DNA of 64,000 nt from Saprospiraceae bacterium (lineage in GTDB: Bacteria > Bacteroidota > Bacteroidia > Chitinophagales > Saprospiraceae), in the NCBI GenBank assembly GCA_024103005.1, contig JAGFJA010000054.1, forward strand, positions 62,001 through 126,000. The letters are read 5' to 3'. Shown here in pieces: positions 1 to 8,645 of the stretch. Made by a program: the position numbers and the translations under genes. Every line of letters starts with the position of its first letter. The stretch's first letter is position 1. The notes below the pieces were generated by a model. The model was not told the DNA's origin, ran no database searches, and saw nothing but the letters and a program-made list of their open reading frames with translations.

Positions 1-431
1 AGATGTTCTTCCATAATCTGACTCTCCAAATCGGAAGAATTCAGTATGATTTCATTAAGTGACTCAGCCGGAATGAAGCAGGTAACGACGTCGGAAAGGG
101 CTGTTGCCGAATAGTTGCGAATATATTGATTGGTTCGTTCACGATGCCCTATGATGCCGCCTCTACCTCCTATCTTGACAATAAACGGTCTGCCTGAAGA
201 TGAAATTCGCTCCAGCTTAACGACCCCTGACTTAATAAAGTGAACACATAGAAAAGGATCCCCTACCTGAAAGATAAATTCTCCTTTTTTAAAAAAGACC
301 TTGGTTTTGTGCCTGCTAATCGCATTCAGAGTTGCATCTCCGCATGGCTTCAATATCGAAAATTGCCGAACCTTACAGGTAAGACAAGATTCACATAGAT
401 TTGTCAAATTTCCATCCGGTCGTTTAAACAT
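1..431 (-). CDS. Crp/Fnr-family regulator, FNR-like (3' part outside window)
   Basis: The window holds the first 143 codons of a minus-strand gene; the HTH half lies beyond base 1. The visible part is a cyclic-nucleotide-type beta-barrel sensor domain (residues ~25-130: 'FKKGEFIFQVGDPF', 'FIKSGVVKLERIS'). Seen directly: Cys13, Cys16, Cys19 and Cys30 in the N-terminal tail and Cys118 in 'SDVVTCFIPAESL'. This last segment lines up with E. coli FNR 'TSMVCEIPFETL', whose Cys122 is a cluster ligand, so an oxygen-sensing [4Fe-4S] FNR-type protein is a reasonable inference. The Cys spacing (Cx2Cx2Cx10C) differs from E. coli, and many Bacteroidota Crp/Fnr proteins carry an N-terminal CxxC without proven clusters. 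Start is the ATG at 429-431. It is divergent from the mecI-like gene, with ~240 bp of AT-rich DNA between them. Confidence 0.8.
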   Translation of the reverse strand, partial: MFKRPDGNLTNLCESCLTCKVRQFSILKPCGDATLNAISRHKTKVFFKKGEFIFQVGDPFLCVHFIKSGVVKLERISSSGRPFIVKIGGRGGIIGHRERTNQYIRNYSATALSDVVTCFIPAESLNEIILNSSDLESQIMEEH

Positions 432-669
432 ACACTTTTAAGTCTTTACCTATTCAGAAAATGATAGGCAGTTTTCCAGATCGTAAATAGTGTATAAATA
501 TAACTACCTTTCTTGAATTATTCAACTTTCACATTGTTTTTCTTGTGTTTATGAACTATATGAAATTAAAGAAGTTTCCATGCATAATGTTTTAACTAAA
601 AATTAAGTTATAATAAAGAATTTTTTACCGTATTTTTACGTTATCAATTTATATACAGCATTTAAAAGA

Positions 670-1029
670 ATGAAACAATTGACCAAAGCTGAAGAGGAAA
701 TCATGCAGTATATCTGGGATAGAGGAAAGAGTTCTGTTACTGACATTATTGAATTGATGCCGGAGCCTCGGCCACCGCATTCCTCTGTCTCGACTATAGT
801 GAGAATATTGGAGAAAAAGGGATTTGTAGATCATCAGGCCAATGGCCGGACCTTTGAGTATTTTCCGCTGATATCTAAGGAAGAATATTCAGGCCGATCA
901 ATCAATAAGCTCGTCAATGACTATTTTGACGGGTCTTACTCAGGACTTGTTTCTTTTATTGCAAAACAACAAGATATAGACCTGAAAGAATTTGCCGATC
1001 TCATGAATATCCTGGATAAAAATAAGTAA
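670..1029 (+). CDS. MecI/BlaI-family transcriptional repressor
   Basis: 119-residue winged-helix repressor of the MecI/BlaI (Penicillinase_R) family, the usual length. The N-terminal half reads 'LTKAEEEIMQYIWDRGKSSV' followed by 'SSVSTIVRILEKKGFV', the recognition helix and wing of this family; the C-terminal ~45 residues form the dimerisation helices. In the classical system the repressor is cleaved or released when the partner M56 membrane protease is activated. The stop codon lies 2 bases before the start of the M56/TonB gene, so the two are an operon and almost certainly a regulatory pair. In Bacteroidota such pairs are widespread and mostly unrelated to beta-lactam resistance, and no beta-lactamase gene is adjacent here. 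Family assignment is secure; the regulated process is unknown. Confidence 0.93.
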   Translation: MKQLTKAEEEIMQYIWDRGKSSVTDIIELMPEPRPPHSSVSTIVRILEKKGFVDHQANGRTFEYFPLISKEEYSGRSINKLVNDYFDGSYSGLVSFIAKQQDIDLKEFADLMNILDKNK

Positions 1030-1031
1030 GG

Positions 1032-2324
1032 ATGACTATCTTAACAGGATCAATTGTCGCCATACTCACATGGATAGTACTTTTGATACCCTATTGGCCG
1101 GGGCTCAGAAGGACTTCTTTTTACGGTCTCCAGCGATTATATCTGTTGTCATCTCTGTTGATTGGAATCATATTCGGTTTTCAAAAAGCTATCGGAACAG
1201 GGATATTTAATGATGATCTTTCTCTTTTTTCATTTATTGATACAGAGAGCTATAAGGTTATAGCTGATCGCTTACACACCCTTTCTTTGCCAGTCACTAC
1301 CTCATTGTTTGACTTTCATTCCGGTACAATTGTCGCGATTTACTACATCGTCAGTACTTGTTTTGCCGGATTGCTGCTATACAAGCTCCTTGAGATGGTA
1401 TATGTAGTTCGGGGCAATTCTTCTACCCTTATCGGGGGAATGTATGTATTCCAGTCTCCTTTTTTCAATACGCCATTTACTTTTTTTAACCGTATATTTT
1501 TAAATCAGGATACAGATCTACACGATAGTTCTACCCGGATTATTATCAAGCACGAGGCAGTGCATGCCCGGCAATGGCATACCGTTGACTTGTTGTTGAC
1601 AGAGTTTTTACTGCTTTTTACCTGGTTTTTCCCCATTGTACTTTTATATAAAAAAGAATTGACTTTATTACACGAGTACCAGGCGGATGCCCATGTTCTT
1701 AAGTTTATGCCTGTTAAAGATTATGGTGTGCTTTTATTGTCGCAGAGAATGGGCAGTGCCCTGTCAATGGTCCATCACTTAGCGAATTCTGATTTGAAAA
1801 AAAGGTTTTTAAAAATGGTACAGCCTGCATCAGCTGCCTGGAAAAAGTGGAGCTTTGCGGCTATGGTGCCGGCCACGGCATTGGTAATAGGCTTAATCTC
1901 CCTGTTGGACTTTAATCGCCTTCAGCCAGTCGTATCTCAAAAAAAGGAAGTCTCCGGCAGTAATTACCTGACAAGAGAAATTTATATCAATCCCGAAGGA
2001 CAATGGAGGGTCGTCAAGGGAAAAAATGAAGGCAGTCAGTATGTACCTTCATATCCGGGGGGGCGGCAGGCCCTTACGGATTACTTAGTCAGGCACCTGA
2101 ATATAGATGAATACTACAAAAAACAGGCAGGTGATATATTGATCAGGCTTAACCTTGATGCTCAGGGAAGGGTGGAGCTCGTTACTTTTTTAAAACCCGT
2201 TGGACCTGAAATGGAAAAGGCACTTACAGAAACCTTTATAAATATGCCCCAATGGATTGCCCCCAAATATCAGGGTAAGGATGTCAGGTCAGTGATTGAA
2301 ATTCCAATCAGGTTTGTCCGATAG
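1032..2324 (+). CDS. M56-family (BlaR1/MecR1-like) membrane metallopeptidase with C-terminal TonB domain
   Basis: 430 residues. Several N-terminal hydrophobic segments (about 5-20, 35-50, 100-118) precede the zinc motif His174-Glu175-x-x-His178 ('KHEAVHAR') and the second motif 'LHEYQADA' (Glu215, Asp219), the M56 peptidase core. A membrane segment follows at ~275-292, then a periplasmic tail whose last ~90 residues ('YPGGRQALTDYLVRHL' ... 'GDILIRLNLDAQGRVE') are a TonB C-terminal domain. The penicillin-binding sensor of true BlaR1 is absent and the TonB fold takes its place. Known for the family: signal-activated proteolysis of the co-encoded MecI-like repressor. Inferred: the TonB-like domain senses or contacts an outer-membrane partner. 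It forms an operon with the repressor 2 bases upstream. Confidence 0.88.
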   Translation: MTILTGSIVAILTWIVLLIPYWPGLRRTSFYGLQRLYLLSSLLIGIIFGFQKAIGTGIFNDDLSLFSFIDTESYKVIADRLHTLSLPVTTSLFDFHSGTIVAIYYIVSTCFAGLLLYKLLEMVYVVRGNSSTLIGGMYVFQSPFFNTPFTFFNRIFLNQDTDLHDSSTRIIIKHEAVHARQWHTVDLLLTEFLLLFTWFFPIVLLYKKELTLLHEYQADAHVLKFMPVKDYGVLLLSQRMGSALSMVHHLANSDLKKRFLKMVQPASAAWKKWSFAAMVPATALVIGLISLLDFNRLQPVVSQKKEVSGSNYLTREIYINPEGQWRVVKGKNEGSQYVPSYPGGRQALTDYLVRHLNIDEYYKKQAGDILIRLNLDAQGRVELVTFLKPVGPEMEKALTETFINMPQWIAPKYQGKDVRSVIEIPIRFVR

Positions 2325-2357
2325 TGCCACCCGACTTAGGTGAATACTGTTTTATAA

Positions 2358-3503
2358 TCAGACTAATGTTTTGGCTTTTACCCCTGTTATCATTTCTTCA
2401 TAATAGTTGATGTATAGTGGCAGGATGTTATTGATATCAAATTTTTGAGCTTGCCGGAAGGCATTTTGCCTGAACTGCTGCAGTATTTCCGGATTTTCCA
2501 GCAGGTATAGGGCGTTTTTTGCCATGTCGTCCACATCACCAATATTGCTCAGATAACCTGTTATGCCGTGAATATTTACCTCCGGAATTCCACCGGCATT
2601 GGAGCTGATTACCGGCACTTCGCAAGCCATGGCTTCTAAGGCAGCCAGCCCGAAACTTTCTTTTTCGGAAGGCATGAGAAAGAGGTCACTGATTGCCAGA
2701 ATCTCTTCTACAGCATCTTGTTTTCCCAAAAACCGGATATTTTCAAATTGAGGGCATTTTCTGGCTCTTTCTTCCAGTTCACTTCGCATAGGTCCATCTC
2801 CGATGAGGAGTAGCTTGGCAGGAAGGACATTGGTAATTCTTCTGAAGACGTCAATGACATCACCCACTCTTTTGACGGGACGGAAGTTGGAAGTGTGAAC
2901 AATGATTTTCTCACCATTGGGTGCAATGGCTTTTTTAAAATGGTCTTTATTACTTTTTTTAAATCGGTTGAGGTTGATAAAATTGTGGATGACGCGAATA
3001 TCGTGTTTGATATTAAAATTCTCCTTTGTCTGTCGGCTCAGGTCATTGGAGACCGCCGTTACACCATCACTTGCATCGATACTGAATTCTATAATGGGCG
3101 TAAAAGTTTTATTTATACCTACTAAGGTAATATCTGTTCCATGTAAGGTAGTGATTACGGGAATATGTATTCCTTCACGTGCTAATATTTTTTTTGCGAG
3201 AAAAGCAACAGTAGCATGAGGGATTGCATAGTGGACGTGGAGGATGTCGAGTTTCTCATATTTGACGACATCGACCATTTTGGAAGCAAGGGCAGACTCG
3301 TAGGGCGCATATTCAAAAAGCGGATAGTCCACGGATTCGACTTCGTGGAAATATATGTTTTGATGAAAGGCATTTAACCTGACCGGTTTTTGGTAGGTAA
3401 TAAAGTGTACCTCATAACCTTTATCGGAAAGGCCGATGCCGAGCTCTGTCGCTAACACCCCGCTACCGCCGTAGGTAGGATAACACACAATGCCTATTTT
3501 CAT
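2358..3503 (-). CDS. bshA: N-acetyl-alpha-D-glucosaminyl L-malate synthase BshA
   Basis: GT4-family glycosyltransferase that joins UDP-GlcNAc and L-malate, the first step of bacillithiol synthesis. The chosen start gives 381 residues beginning 'MKIGIVCYPTYGGSGVLATE', the diagnostic BshA N-terminus; an in-frame ATG 30 codons upstream only adds a sequence that does not look conserved. Further marks are 'ILHVHYAIPHA', 'TTLHGTDITLVG', 'NFRPVKRVGDVIDVF' and the nucleotide-sugar EX7E region 'MPSEKESFGLAALEAMACEVPV'. Length is normal for the family. The gene is monocistronic here and divergent from the MerR regulator at 3624. bshB and bshC are not in the window; in Bacteroidota they are commonly unlinked. 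Function is well supported by sequence. Confidence 0.95.
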   Translation of the reverse strand: MKIGIVCYPTYGGSGVLATELGIGLSDKGYEVHFITYQKPVRLNAFHQNIYFHEVESVDYPLFEYAPYESALASKMVDVVKYEKLDILHVHYAIPHATVAFLAKKILAREGIHIPVITTLHGTDITLVGINKTFTPIIEFSIDASDGVTAVSNDLSRQTKENFNIKHDIRVIHNFINLNRFKKSNKDHFKKAIAPNGEKIIVHTSNFRPVKRVGDVIDVFRRITNVLPAKLLLIGDGPMRSELEERARKCPQFENIRFLGKQDAVEEILAISDLFLMPSEKESFGLAALEAMACEVPVISSNAGGIPEVNIHGITGYLSNIGDVDDMAKNALYLLENPEILQQFRQNAFRQAQKFDINNILPLYINYYEEMITGVKAKTLV

Positions 3504-3623
3504 TATTTCATTGATTAAGTTAAAAAAGAGATTTTTCAGAATTGTTAACGGGCGCGATGTTGAAATCCTGTTTCTAAACAATTTGAGCCTCACAATGTTT
3601 CACCTCAAAATGAACTATTTTTT

Positions 3624-4529
3624 GTGGGACTGTATTCGATAAAAGATCTTTCACAACTGACCTCGATCAAGTCACATACCATTCGTATGTGGGAGAAGAG
3701 GTATAATTTACTGCACCCCGGACGGACAGAAGACAATAAAAGATACTATTGTCAGTCCGATGTTAAACTTTTGACCAATCTTGCATTCTTGGTTCATAAC
3801 GGATATAAAATAGGCAAGCTTACTCCGCTGTCGGAAGCCGAACTTAGCCAATTGGTCGATAAAATCATCAGAGAAAAACCGCCGGAAGATGGAATTGACC
3901 ACATCACACAGGCGATAATACTGTTTGATACGCCCTTTATCGAAGAATATATCCTTGGATCATTTCAACGCGATGGTATGTATGAAACTTTTATAAAGAC
4001 CATATTACCACTATCTGCCAAATTGAACTTACTGGCACTCATGGGTAAGATTACCCAATCACAAATAGGGTATTTTCTCAATCTGATTCAGAAAATATTT
4101 ATTGTCGAATCGTCTAAATATCCCCACAACAAAAATTGCCGGGCACTTCACCTTGTTTTATATCCACTTGCCAGTAAGCGGCAATATATCAGCACGGCCG
4201 CAATCAATTGCGGATTGCGTGCCAATCAGATCAGATGTACGGAATTGGGCAAAGATTGTCCTGTAGATGACCTCTCTGTCGTATATACCATCCTTAAGCC
4301 GGATGGATTTGTGACGCCTGTGCCGGAGGATACGCCTCTGCCTAAATTTTACAATACTCTTATGAATATGGTAAAGCAGATAGGTAATTCCAACTTATAC
4401 ATCATATCAGCCGGTAACGTTGAGGATGTTCCTAGCTTTCCGCGAAACGTCAGGATTTTCCCCGATGTGATTACATTTATGAAATATACCGATAAACTGA
4501 AGACCCTTAAATCTACCGAAAATCGTTGA
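3624..4529 (+). CDS. MerR-family transcriptional regulator with degenerate B12-binding-like C-terminus
   Basis: 301 residues. Residues 4-70 are a MerR winged helix ('YSIKDLSQLTSIKSHTIRMW', 'EKRYNLLHPGRTEDNKRYY'). The rest has the layout of the CarH/LitR group: a helical linker (~80-170) and an alpha/beta region (~180-295, 'RALHLVLYPLASKRQYISTA'). The DxHxxG signature of the cobalamin lower ligand is not visible, so B12 binding and light sensing look lost. The start is a GTG at 3624, chosen because the MerR helix begins right after it and no in-frame ATG lies upstream; an ATG at 3610 is out of frame. Target unknown; bshA is transcribed away from the same intergenic region. Confidence 0.82.
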   Translation: MGLYSIKDLSQLTSIKSHTIRMWEKRYNLLHPGRTEDNKRYYCQSDVKLLTNLAFLVHNGYKIGKLTPLSEAELSQLVDKIIREKPPEDGIDHITQAIILFDTPFIEEYILGSFQRDGMYETFIKTILPLSAKLNLLALMGKITQSQIGYFLNLIQKIFIVESSKYPHNKNCRALHLVLYPLASKRQYISTAAINCGLRANQIRCTELGKDCPVDDLSVVYTILKPDGFVTPVPEDTPLPKFYNTLMNMVKQIGNSNLYIISAGNVEDVPSFPRNVRIFPDVITFMKYTDKLKTLKSTENR

Positions 4530-4616
4530 AAAATATAGACCTCTCATTTGGGGAATGAACAAATTAATTTAACTTTACTTTCTCTTTAACTTTATTCTTA
4601 AAATAAATTCACAGAG

Positions 4617-5327
4617 ATGATGCGATCTCATACGGTTCTTATTTTATTGACACTTGGCTTTAGTTTCTGGAGCTGTAAGCAGAATACAGCAGATAAGGCA
4701 GCAGCTCCTGCCAGAGATTCTATAATTGTCGAACAAACTATTCCACCTATTGACAGCAATGCAGGCAAAGAAGTAATCATTGATTCAGTCTCAGGGGTAT
4801 TCAAGATCGAAAGTCCCAGTACGGTCAATTGGACTGCAAGTGACCCCACTTCTACCCATGTCGGGACGGTCGATATCAGCAGCGGAAGTATTGAGATTAA
4901 ATCAGGGAAAATTGTCAGCGGCAGTTTTATGGTGGATATGAAGACCATTCACTCTACAGACCTGAGTTCTGACAATGGTAAGGAAAAGCTGGAACGGCAA
5001 CTTGCATCACCTGATTTTTTTGATGTGGATAAATACCCGGATGCAAAATTTATCATTACCAAGTCCGTTATCATCAGAGGAAGTGATAAAACGCGGCACC
5101 ACATTAAGGGAGATCTGACCATTAAAGATAAAACCCTGCCTATCGAATGTGATGCTTACATAATTGTCTCCAACAATGGAAACTTGCTGACTGCCACTAC
5201 ACCGTCTTTTGAAATAAACAGAATTGATTACGGGATAAAATATCGAAGCGGACTAATTGGCACAGTTAAAGACAAAATTATTTCAGATAAAATAGGCATG
5301 GTTGTCAATATCCGGGCTAAAAAATAA
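4617..5327 (+). CDS. YceI-like lipoprotein
   Basis: 236 residues. An N-terminal lipoprotein signal with lipobox ending in Cys20 ('LGFSFWSC') is followed by a low-complexity linker and a YceI lipocalin-like domain from ~60 ('VFKIESPSTVNWTASDPT', 'GSFMVDMKTIHSTDL', 'LASPDFFDVDKYPDAKFIIT', 'HIKGDLTIKDKTLPIECDA'). YceI proteins bind isoprenoid or amphiphilic ligands in a beta-barrel, and in Bacteroidota they are often lipid-anchored periplasmic proteins. This one probably sits in the periplasm or outer-membrane inner leaflet. It is preceded by ~90 AT-rich bases and followed by 200 bases without a gene, so it is probably transcribed alone. It is one of three YceI genes in the window. Confidence 0.9.
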   Translation: MMRSHTVLILLTLGFSFWSCKQNTADKAAAPARDSIIVEQTIPPIDSNAGKEVIIDSVSGVFKIESPSTVNWTASDPTSTHVGTVDISSGSIEIKSGKIVSGSFMVDMKTIHSTDLSSDNGKEKLERQLASPDFFDVDKYPDAKFIITKSVIIRGSDKTRHHIKGDLTIKDKTLPIECDAYIIVSNNGNLLTATTPSFEINRIDYGIKYRSGLIGTVKDKIISDKIGMVVNIRAKK

Positions 5328-5528
5328 TAACTTCTGACATGACCAGAATCTTTAAGCCTGAAATAAAAGAATTTGGCATTACCTGTAAGCGGCATTAAGG
5401 CAAATCTGTAAGAGCATATTGTAAAATATAGGCTACAGAATGATTACTCGTCGCCTGTTGACGTGATTTTATAGAAAATATTTGAAACTCACCTCAGACT
5501 ATTTTATTATTGTTCCAAAATTCCAAGT

Positions 5529-6953
5529 ATGTATAGGTGGTCTCTCATAGTATTTACCTGTTTTTTTCTTCAGTTAAGTCTTTCAGGACAAGAAAGTTGG
5601 TCTTTGGAGCGATGTGTTACTGAAGCAGTAAAAAATAATATTCAGATAGCACAGTCTGATATAATCGTAATTAGGGATAAAATAAGTCTCCGGACAGCAA
5701 AAGCTGGCAGATTTCCCAATCTCAACGGAAATACTTCATACTTCGAAAGTTTCGGCAGGCAAATCGACCCTACAACCAACAGTTTTAACAGCCAGAATTT
5801 TGGAAATCAATCCTACAACCTGAGTTCGGGAGTAACCCTCTTTAATTTCAACAGGATCAACAACAGTATAAAGCAATCCCGACTCAATATGAATGCCTCA
5901 GAAGCAGACAAACAGCAGATGATCAGAGATATTTCCCTTGAAGTGGCACAGGCATATTTAATCGTTCTCGTGGCTAAAGAGAACCTGACAATTGCCCAAA
6001 AAAGCCTGGAACAGACCACTGAGCAGCTAAATGTTACGGATAAACTTATCGCTGCAGGTTCCAAAAACCGCAATTCCAGGCTGGAAATTGTAGCCCAACA
6101 AGCCAATAACGAATCTCAGGTCATCAAAGCAGAAAACGACATCCGTATCGGCTTGCTTAACCTGAAGCAGTTAATGAATGTTGACCCTGCAAAAGAAATC
6201 GATATTGAAGTGCCGGCAATTCCGGTACCTGTGGAAAACCCCGACTCCATCGATTACGAATCACTTGTCCTAAATAGCATTAAAAGTCAACCTCAGTTTG
6301 AATCCTTTGCGTACAAGCTGCAGGGTGCCCTAATTGCTGAAAAAATAGCTAAGGCTCAGGGATTGCCTTCTTTGCAGATGCAGGCTTCTGCAGGAACAAG
6401 TTACTCTACACTAAGCAGGCGTATTGATGGTACGACACTTGAACGTCAGCAAATTCCCGGCGCTCAGTTGAATGGCCAACCTGTTAGCCTTTCATTTCTC
6501 AATCCATCGGTTATCACCGGGAAGAACCCATATTTCTCCCAGCTCAACCAAAACCTTGGCTTCGGTGTCGGAGTCGGTATAAATATTCCGATATTCAATG
6601 GATTACAGATTAGGTCAGCAGTTCAAAATGCAAAATTAAATACAGAAAACATCAAGTTGCAGAATACACAGGCTCTCCAGCAGCTGAGGAGCGACATCCT
6701 TCGTTCTCTGACTGATGCCAGAGCAGCCCGACAGCAGATGCAGGCCGCCCAGAAAACATTCGATGCCCAGAAGGGAGCATACGCAGATGCTCAAAAAAGA
6801 TATGAAATCGGAACTGCCAACTCATTTGAGCTTATCACCTCAAAGAATACACTCGATAATGCACAGCGAAATCTCGTCATTGCTCGTTATGATTATACAT
6901 TTAAGATGAAAGTCCTGGATTATTATGCAGGCAAACAAATTTCATTCAAGTGA
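5529..6953 (+). CDS. TolC-family outer-membrane efflux protein
   Basis: 474 residues. A signal peptide ends near 'LSLSGQ'; the mature protein starts 'ESWSLERCVTEAVKNNIQIA', the classic TolC-family opening. Two repeats of long heptad-rich helices follow (~120-210 and ~360-470), each ending in the 'AYADAQKRYEIGTANSFELI' type of OEP motif. Known role: trimeric outer-membrane exit duct for type I secretion or tripartite efflux. The gene is 18 bases upstream of a membrane-fusion protein gene, so the two are co-transcribed and should form the duct and adaptor of one pump. No ABC or RND inner-membrane transporter follows; the next gene is convergent. Confidence 0.93.
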   Translation: MYRWSLIVFTCFFLQLSLSGQESWSLERCVTEAVKNNIQIAQSDIIVIRDKISLRTAKAGRFPNLNGNTSYFESFGRQIDPTTNSFNSQNFGNQSYNLSSGVTLFNFNRINNSIKQSRLNMNASEADKQQMIRDISLEVAQAYLIVLVAKENLTIAQKSLEQTTEQLNVTDKLIAAGSKNRNSRLEIVAQQANNESQVIKAENDIRIGLLNLKQLMNVDPAKEIDIEVPAIPVPVENPDSIDYESLVLNSIKSQPQFESFAYKLQGALIAEKIAKAQGLPSLQMQASAGTSYSTLSRRIDGTTLERQQIPGAQLNGQPVSLSFLNPSVITGKNPYFSQLNQNLGFGVGVGINIPIFNGLQIRSAVQNAKLNTENIKLQNTQALQQLRSDILRSLTDARAARQQMQAAQKTFDAQKGAYADAQKRYEIGTANSFELITSKNTLDNAQRNLVIARYDYTFKMKVLDYYAGKQISFK

Positions 6954-6971
6954 TTAAAATAAATTTTCAAT

Positions 6972-8357
6972 ATGAAAAATAATAAAAGAAAATGGTGGTT
7001 GATAGGCCTCAGCGCTCTTGTCCTCGTCCTGATTGGCTACTCCATATACAAGGGTAAAAATCGACCCAAAGGCATAGCAGTATCTACGGAGGTAGCAGAT
7101 ACACGTGACATCCGGGAAGTGGTGTCTGCTTCAGGAAAAATCTTCCCGGAAAATGAGGTTAAAATCAGTTCTGATGTCTCCGGCGAGATAATAGGCCTCT
7201 ATGTCAAAGAAGGTGATACCGTGAAGGCAGGTCAGCTCCTGGCAAAGATCAACCCTGACAGCTACAAGCCTTCCGTACGAAGAGGCCAGGCTACCGTGAA
7301 AAGCTCCAAAGCTCAAGAAACAGCCAGCGAAGCACAAATTAAGGTGGCTAAAGCCCAACTGGAAGAAGTTAATGCAAGGCTAGAAAATGCCAGACAGACC
7401 CATAAAAGAAATAAACAACTTTATACGGATGGCGTCATAAGTAAGGCTGATCTGGAGGCATCCCAGGCCAATCTGGATGGACTCATCGCTTCCGAAAAAT
7501 CAGCGACAGCAGCACTGAAACAAGCCCAAAGCAATGCTACCTCATCCAAATTCGGAACACAAAGCGCCAGCGCCAGCTTAGACGAACTCAAAACAAGCCT
7601 TAATAAAACATTTATCTATGCTCCGGTTGACGGTATCATCAGTTCTTTAAAGGTGGAAAAAGGAGAACGTGTCGTCGGTACCATTCAGATGTCAGGCACC
7701 GAAATGATGACAATCGCCAATCTGAGTGCTATAGAAGCTCAGGTGGAAGTATCGGAGAATGATATTGTACGGGTGCACAAAGGAGATTCGGCTAAAGTCG
7801 AAATAGATGCATTTTATGGTCAGAAGTTTACCGGAGTCGTCACGGAGATAGCCAATAGTTCGACCACAGTGAGCAGCTCATCTTCCTCGGCAGCAACTGC
7901 ACTTAATACAGACCAGGTGACCAACTTTATCGTCAAGGTGCGTCTGGATTATCATTCTTATAAATCACTTATCAAAGAGGGAGAACCCTTTCCTTTCAGA
8001 CCCGGAATGTCTGTGTCGGTTGAGATAAATACCAATACACAGAGAAATGTATTGTCTATCCCGATACAATCTGTGACCACGAGAGAAAACCCTGCCTTTC
8101 CTAAAGAACAAATTAAAAAGGGTAAAAAAGCCGATTTAATTGAAGTGGTGTTTGTTCAGCACGGAGACAGCGTGAATATGGTACCCGTAAAAACTGGAAT
8201 TCAGGATGATGAATATATTTATATCAAAGACGGATTGAAAAAAGGTGATCGCGTAGTTTCAGGACCTTACAGTGCCATTTCAAGGACATTGAAGCAGGGA
8301 GATAAAATTCATGAAGAGAAAAAAGACAAGTTTAACCCGGAGGATAATGAAAAGTAA
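6972..8357 (+). CDS. HlyD/MacA-type periplasmic adaptor (membrane fusion protein)
   Basis: 461 residues. One N-terminal membrane anchor (residues ~8-25) is followed by a biotinyl-lipoyl domain half ('SGEIIGLYVKEGDTVKAGQL'), a coiled-coil hairpin (~100-195, Ala/Lys/Glu-rich with 'RNKQLYTDGVISKADLEASQ'), the second lipoyl half ('FIYAPVDGIISSLKVEKGER') and beta-barrel/membrane-proximal domains. A Ser/Thr-rich insertion ('NSSTTVSSSSSSAATA') sits in the beta-barrel, as is common in Bacteroidota MacA-like adaptors. It works with the TolC protein upstream. MacA-like adaptors normally partner a MacB-type ABC permease, which is missing here, so the inner-membrane component must be encoded elsewhere. 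No clear terminator seen downstream. Confidence 0.93.
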   Translation: MKNNKRKWWLIGLSALVLVLIGYSIYKGKNRPKGIAVSTEVADTRDIREVVSASGKIFPENEVKISSDVSGEIIGLYVKEGDTVKAGQLLAKINPDSYKPSVRRGQATVKSSKAQETASEAQIKVAKAQLEEVNARLENARQTHKRNKQLYTDGVISKADLEASQANLDGLIASEKSATAALKQAQSNATSSKFGTQSASASLDELKTSLNKTFIYAPVDGIISSLKVEKGERVVGTIQMSGTEMMTIANLSAIEAQVEVSENDIVRVHKGDSAKVEIDAFYGQKFTGVVTEIANSSTTVSSSSSSAATALNTDQVTNFIVKVRLDYHSYKSLIKEGEPFPFRPGMSVSVEINTNTQRNVLSIPIQSVTTRENPAFPKEQIKKGKKADLIEVVFVQHGDSVNMVPVKTGIQDDEYIYIKDGLKKGDRVVSGPYSAISRTLKQGDKIHEEKKDKFNPEDNEK

Positions 8358-8645
8358 TCCATTACGGATAAAGAAAAGAGAACAGCATAGACCAGGCAGT
8401 TAATTCATGCCATAATTCTGATTGTAAGCAATTATCCGGCCGAATAAAGGTGCCATAGATTTTCCGGTAGGTATATGCTTAGTCGTCCTAAGAAAAAAAA
8501 CACCCTTATCTTATTGTTCAACAGGCTGATTCAACGGATTAAGGTAATAAAACTTGCATGGTTTTCATAACTATTACTGCTTTAAAATACAGTATATCAA
8601 TTTGTAGTTGTAATCTTTGGGGCTGACCACCTTAAATATCAAGTC

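Noticed and set aside
3504..3593. Upstream start for bshA adding 30 residues
   Set aside because: The added residues show no BshA conservation and the family starts at MKIGIVCYPTYGG.
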